From positions 2,303,501-2,367,500 of the forward strand of contig NZ_CP107921.1 of NCBI RefSeq assembly GCF_036014215.1: DNA of 64,000 nt. The letters run 5' to 3'. A program made the translations under genes and the position numbers. Shown one piece after another: positions 60,350 through 64,000 of the stretch. Numbering within the stretch: the stretch's first letter is position 1; every line of letters starts with the position of its first letter. The DNA comes from Streptomyces sp. NBC_00440. Lineage in GTDB: Bacteria; Actinomycetota; Actinomycetes; Streptomycetales; Streptomycetaceae. The notes beneath the pieces were generated by a model. That model saw only the letters and a program-made list of their open reading frames with translations, did no database searches and had not been told where the DNA came from.

Positions 60350-63094
60350 TCAGCGGCTGTCGCTGCCGTCCGACTGGGCTGCTGCCCGGCCGGCTTCGAG
60401 CCTGGCCACCGGGATGCGGAACGGGGAGCACGAGACGTAGTCCAGGCCCACCTGGTGGAAGAAGTGCACCGACTCCGGGTCGCCGCCGTGTTCGCCGCAG
60501 ACGCCCAGTTTGAGGTCGGGGCGGGTCGCGCGGCCCGCTTCGCAGGCGCTGCGGACCAGGGAGCCGACCCCGTCCCGGTCGATCGTCTCGAACGGGGAGA
60601 CCCCGAAGATGCCCTTCTCCAGGTACGCGGTGAAGAACGAGGCCTCCACGTCGTCGCGGGAGAAGCCCCAGACCGTCTGGGTGAGGTCGTTCGTGCCGAA
60701 CGAGAAGAACTGCGCGGCCTCGGCGATCTGGCCCGCCGTCAGCGCGGCACGCGGCAGTTCGATCATGGTGCCGATGGTCAGTATCAGCTCCGTGCCCGTG
60801 GCGGCCTCCACCTCCGCGATGACGCGGTCGGCCTCCTCGCGGACGATCTCCAGTTCCTGGACGGTGCCCACCAGCGGGATCATGATCTCCGCGCGCGGGT
60901 CGCCCTTGGCGGCCTTGCGGGCTGCCGCCGCCTCGGCGATGGCCCGTACCTGCATGGCGAACAGGCCCGGGATGACCAGTCCGAGACGCACCCCGCGCAG
61001 CCCCAGCATCGGGTTCTGCTCGTGGAGCTTGTGCACCGCCTGGAGGAGGCGCAGGTCGTTCTCGTTGGAGTCCTTGCGGGACTCGGCGAGTGCGACGCGC
61101 ACCGAGAGTTCGGTGATGTCCGGGAGGAACTCGTGCAGCGGCGGGTCCAGCAGGCGGACCGTGACGGGGAGTCCGTCCATCGCCTCGAACAGCTCGATGA
61201 AGTCCTTCTTCTGGAGCGGCAGCAGCGCACCGAGCGCCTTCTCGCGCTCGTCGTCCGTGTCGGCCAGGATCAGCCGCTCGACCAGCTCGCGGCGCTCGCC
61301 GAGGAACATGTGCTCGGTACGGCAGAGCCCGATGCCCTGGGCGCCGAACCGCCGGGCGCGCAGGGCGTCCTCGGCGTTGTCCGCGTTGGCCCGCACCCGC
61401 AGCCGGCGGCGCCGGTCCGCGTACGCCATGATCCGGTGGACGGCCTCGACCAGTTCGTCCGCGTCGTCGGCGCCCGCGTGCATCCGGCCCTCGAAGTACT
61501 CGACGACCGGCGACGGTACGACCGGCACCTCGCCCGCGTACACCTTGCCGGACGAGCCGTCGATCGAGACGACGTCGCCCTCCTCGATGACCACGCCGTT
61601 CGGCGCGGTCAGCCGGCGGCGCTTGGTGTCGACCTCGATCTCCTCGGCGCCGCAGACACAGGTCTTGCCCATGCCGCGTGCCACGACGGCCGCGTGCGAG
61701 GTCTTGCCGCCGCGCGAGGTGAGGATGCCCTCGGCGGCGATCATGCCGTCGAGGTCGTCCGGGTTGGTCTCGCGGCGGATCAGGATGACCTTCTCGCCCG
61801 AACGCGACCACTTGATCGCGGTGTACGAGTCGAAGACCGCCTTGCCGACCGCCGCGCCCGGCGATGCCGCGATGCCCCGCCCGATCCTGTCGACCTTCGC
61901 GGTGTCGTCGAAGCGCGGGAACATCAGCTGCGCGAGCTGCGCGCCGTTCACCCGCTGGAGCGCCTCGGCCTCATCGATGAGCCCCTGGTCGACGAGCTGG
62001 GTGGCGATCCGGAACGCGGCGCCGGCGGTGCGCTTGCCGACGCGGGTCTGGAGCATCCACAACTGGCCGCGCTCAATGGTGAATTCGATGTCGCAGAGAT
62101 CCTTGTAGTGGGTCTCCAGAGTCTCCATGATCTGCATGAGCTGGTCGTACGACTTCTTGTCGATCTTCTCCAGATCGGCGAGGGCCACGGTGTTGCGGAT
62201 ACCCGCGACGACGTCCTCGCCCTGCGCGTTCTGCAGGTAGTCGCCGTAGACTCCCTGGTGCCCGCTGGCCGGGTCGCGGGTGAAGGCGACACCCGTACCG
62301 GAGTCGGGGCCGAGGTTGCCGAAGACCATCGAGCAGATGTTGACCGCGGTGCCGAGGTCGCCGGGGATGCGTTCCTGGCGCCGGTAGAGCTTGGCCCGGT
62401 CGGTGTTCCACGACTCGAAGACGGCCCTTATGGCGAGGTCCATCTGCTCGCGCGGGTCCTGCGGGAAGTCCCGCCCCGCGGCGTGCTTGACGATCTTCTT
62501 GAAGCGGGTGACCAGCTTCTTCAGGTCGGCCGCTTCGAGGTCAGTGTCGACACTGACCTTCTTGGCCTTCTTCGCGGCCTCCAGGGCCTCCTCGAAGAGT
62601 TCGCCGTCGACATCGAGGACGGTCTTGCCGAACATCTGGATGAGGCGGCGGTAGGAGTCCCAGGCGAAGCGCTCGTCGCCGGACTGCTTCGTGAGACCGA
62701 CCACGGACTTGTCCGAGAGGCCGATGTTCAGAACGGTGTCCATCATGCCCGGCATGGAGAACTTGGCGCCCGAACGGACCGAGACAAGAAGCGGGTTGTC
62801 GGCCTGGCCGAGCTTCTTGCCCATCGTCTTCTCCAGAGCGGCGAGGTGCGCACTGACCTCGTCGCGGAGTTCGACGGGCTCGTCGCCGCTGCCGAGGTAG
62901 GTCTTGCACGCCTCGGTGGTGATGGTGAAGCCCGGAGGGACGGGCAGACCGAGGTTGGTCATCTCGGCGAGGTTCGCACCCTTCCCGCCGAGCAGGTCCT
63001 TGAGGTTACGGTTGCCTTCGGTGAAGTCATAAACGAACTTCTGCGGCGCTTGCGCCTGAGTTACGTGGGGTTCTGCGTTCTTCGATTCCGGCAC
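60350..63094 (-). CDS. ppdK: Pyruvate, phosphate dikinase
   Basis: Interconverts pyruvate, ATP and phosphate with PEP, AMP and pyrophosphate. The 914-residue protein has the ATP-grasp domain (LLGGKGANLAEMTNLGLPVP), the phospho-His domain (GGKTSHAAVVARGMGKTCVC, His near residue 465) and the PEP-binding TIM barrel (GIGLCRTEHMFL; FSFGTNDLTQTVWGF; LKLGVCGEHGGDPESV). The GTG at 63094 has GAGGAG about 10 bases upstream; the open frame to 63196 has no such site. Monocistronic. Confidence 0.95.
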   Translation of the reverse strand: MPESKNAEPHVTQAQAPQKFVYDFTEGNRNLKDLLGGKGANLAEMTNLGLPVPPGFTITTEACKTYLGSGDEPVELRDEVSAHLAALEKTMGKKLGQADNPLLVSVRSGAKFSMPGMMDTVLNIGLSDKSVVGLTKQSGDERFAWDSYRRLIQMFGKTVLDVDGELFEEALEAAKKAKKVSVDTDLEAADLKKLVTRFKKIVKHAAGRDFPQDPREQMDLAIRAVFESWNTDRAKLYRRQERIPGDLGTAVNICSMVFGNLGPDSGTGVAFTRDPASGHQGVYGDYLQNAQGEDVVAGIRNTVALADLEKIDKKSYDQLMQIMETLETHYKDLCDIEFTIERGQLWMLQTRVGKRTAGAAFRIATQLVDQGLIDEAEALQRVNGAQLAQLMFPRFDDTAKVDRIGRGIAASPGAAVGKAVFDSYTAIKWSRSGEKVILIRRETNPDDLDGMIAAEGILTSRGGKTSHAAVVARGMGKTCVCGAEEIEVDTKRRRLTAPNGVVIEEGDVVSIDGSSGKVYAGEVPVVPSPVVEYFEGRMHAGADDADELVEAVHRIMAYADRRRRLRVRANADNAEDALRARRFGAQGIGLCRTEHMFLGERRELVERLILADTDDEREKALGALLPLQKKDFIELFEAMDGLPVTVRLLDPPLHEFLPDITELSVRVALAESRKDSNENDLRLLQAVHKLHEQNPMLGLRGVRLGLVIPGLFAMQVRAIAEAAAARKAAKGDPRAEIMIPLVGTVQELEIVREEADRVIAEVEAATGTELILTIGTMIELPRAALTAGQIAEAAQFFSFGTNDLTQTVWGFSRDDVEASFFTAYLEKGIFGVSPFETIDRDGVGSLVRSACEAGRATRPDLKLGVCGEHGGDPESVHFFHQVGLDYVSCSPFRIPVARLEAGRAAAQSDGSDSR

Positions 63095-63585
63095 GGGACT
63101 CGACTCCTCGCGGACTGGCTGCCCTGACGGCGAGGAACATACCCAGATCGAAGGCTCCTGGGTACGTCCACCTGGTCGTCGTACGGCCGTAACCACTCGT
63201 CTGCCAGCAGATCGAAAGCGATCGGGAGAGCGGGGTCCATTACCCTATTCGTTCAACTCTTGTAGGCATCGCAGCTGTATGTGACGGGGCGATTGCAATT
63301 TTGACCACACTTGGCGATATCGGGTTCACAGCAGGAACGGTTGGCGACTGGCACCCAGTGCCAGCCTTTGAGAAGTACAGCCCAGGTTTAATCGCTCATC
63401 TGAGCAACCCTGCGATCAGAGGTGGCGAGAATCACGCCATCCGTCTGGCGCGGAGGCCACTATTCGGACCTTTGTGGTTCGCCAGCCGGACAGACATCTG
63501 CGCATAGCGGTGCAGCGTGCACTCAGTGCCGCGTCCGTGCGGGGCGGGTGGCCCCGGATTCGCCCTCTCTCCTGCGGAAAAGCCT
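63095..63585. other. Upstream region of ppdK, no gene seen
   Basis: About 490 bases between ppdK and the end of dusB. A plus-strand frame at 63301-63507 lacks a ribosome site and any recognisable family. Likely holds the ppdK promoter; no clear -35/-10 pair was found. Confidence 0.45.
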
Positions 63586-63628
63586 CCGCCCCCCGCCCCT
63601 GCTCTTATGAGCGGAGGGCGAGGGGCGG
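63586..63628 (-). terminator. Hairpin terminator after dusB
   Basis: CCGCCCCCCGCCCCTGCTC pairs with GAGCGGAGGGCGAGGGGCGG with few mismatches around a TTAT loop, 40 bases beyond the dusB stop (63669). Confidence 0.75.
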
Positions 63629-63668
63629 AAAAGGCGGCGGCGGGAGGGCGATACGTTTCGGGCCGTTC

Positions 63669-64000
63669 TCAGCCGCCCGACGTGTCGAGTTCGGCCTCCG
63701 CGCTCACGCCCGAGCAGTCGTACGGGTCCTTCAGCCAGCCGTCGGGGAGGACGACCCGGTTGTTGCCCGACGTCCGCCCGCGCGGCCCGTCCGCGCCGTC
63801 CGGCCACGGCTGGTCCAGGTTCAGCTCGTGCAGCTGGCTGCCCAGCTCGTCCAGCGACGAGGTGACCGCGAGCCGCTTGCGCATCTCCGAGCCGACCGAG
63901 AACCCCTTCAGGTACCAGGCCACGTGCTTGCGGAAGTCGATCACGCCACGGGTCTCGTCGCCGATCCACTCCCCCAGCAGCGTCGCGTGCCGCAGCATGA
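63669..64000 (-). CDS. dusB: tRNA-dihydrouridine synthase, C-terminal part (runs off the window)
   Basis: Only the last roughly 110 residues are in the window. HATLLGEWIGDETRGVIDFR, KHVAWYLKGFSVGSEMRKRL and NNRVVLPDGWLKDPYDCSGV match the C-terminal helical domain of actinobacterial DusB-type enzymes, which reduce uridine in tRNA with FMN. The gene starts beyond position 64000. Confidence 0.88.
   Translation of the reverse strand, partial: MLRHATLLGEWIGDETRGVIDFRKHVAWYLKGFSVGSEMRKRLAVTSSLDELGSQLHELNLDQPWPDGADGPRGRTSGNNRVVLPDGWLKDPYDCSGVSAEAELDTSGG

Noticed and set aside
60093-63127. Long frames on both strands overlapping ppdK (572 and 999 codons)
   Set aside because: Shadows of the high-GC ppdK gene, without domain motifs.
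63301-63507. Small plus-strand frame upstream of ppdK
   Set aside because: No ribosome site, no motif, and composition like the surrounding intergenic DNA.

Overview
The window is high-GC actinomycete DNA, almost certainly Streptomyces. The chromosomal half carries a run of genes typical of that genus: a group 2 sigma factor of the HrdA type beside dnaG, an FAD-dependent oxidoreductase and a dGTPase-like gene, then ppdK and the end of dusB. Codon use is strongly GC3-biased and many genes start with GTG.

The left 37 kb (about 47-37172) is a genomic island. It is bounded by a 29-bp direct repeat of the 3' end of a tRNA(CAU) gene. The intact tRNA lies at the right edge (37149-37222) and the tRNA fragment at 47-75. 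Next to the intact tRNA sit the leftovers of the prophage that made the junction: an integrase cut after about 100 residues, an IS5-type transposase tail, the C-terminal part of a major capsid protein and two small phage genes. The left flank holds two IS630-type elements in tandem and several decayed transposase and phage-type genes.

The cargo at 4.6-30.4 kb is a complete DNA 7-deazaguanine (Dpd) modification/restriction system. A minus-strand operon queC-queE-queD-folE2 makes preQ0 from GTP. Diverging from it, dpdC-dpdB-dpdA-dpdB' encode the DNA transglycosylase, two DndB/ParB-like partners and a putative base-tailoring protein. A convergent eight-gene overlapping operon, dpdE-F-G-H-I-J-K-D, encodes two DEAH helicases, an SNF2-like helicase, a P-loop ATPase, a phospholipase-D-like nuclease and accessory proteins, presumably the restriction/surveillance arm. 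The two arms meet at a strong bidirectional hairpin. Just beyond dpdE lies a VUT/YhhQ-type transporter, probably for 7-deazaguanine precursors. Its 5' leader can fold into a multi-stem structure ending right at the ribosome binding site. Unusual points are the duplicated DpdB, the FolE2-type cyclohydrolase, and this leader.

Between 30.4 and 37.1 kb the island is a patchwork: an IS21-like passenger element with a DUF4145 gene, decaying GNAT and phage ParB genes, a HIT-family gene, two unknown genes and the phage remnant. After three tRNA genes (CAU, 2x Asn) the core chromosome follows: a YtxH-like protein, an FGGY sugar kinase, a two-gene exporter of the ABC type, hrdA, dnaG, oxidoreductase, dgt, a RibD-like reductase, a YdcF/SanA-like protein, an NADPH-FMN reductase, a class IV aminotransferase-like protein, an SDR, a VOC protein, a sugar ABC importer (binding protein plus two permeases), a lipoprotein hydrolase, a GntR regulator with a frameshifted small partner gene, ppdK and dusB.
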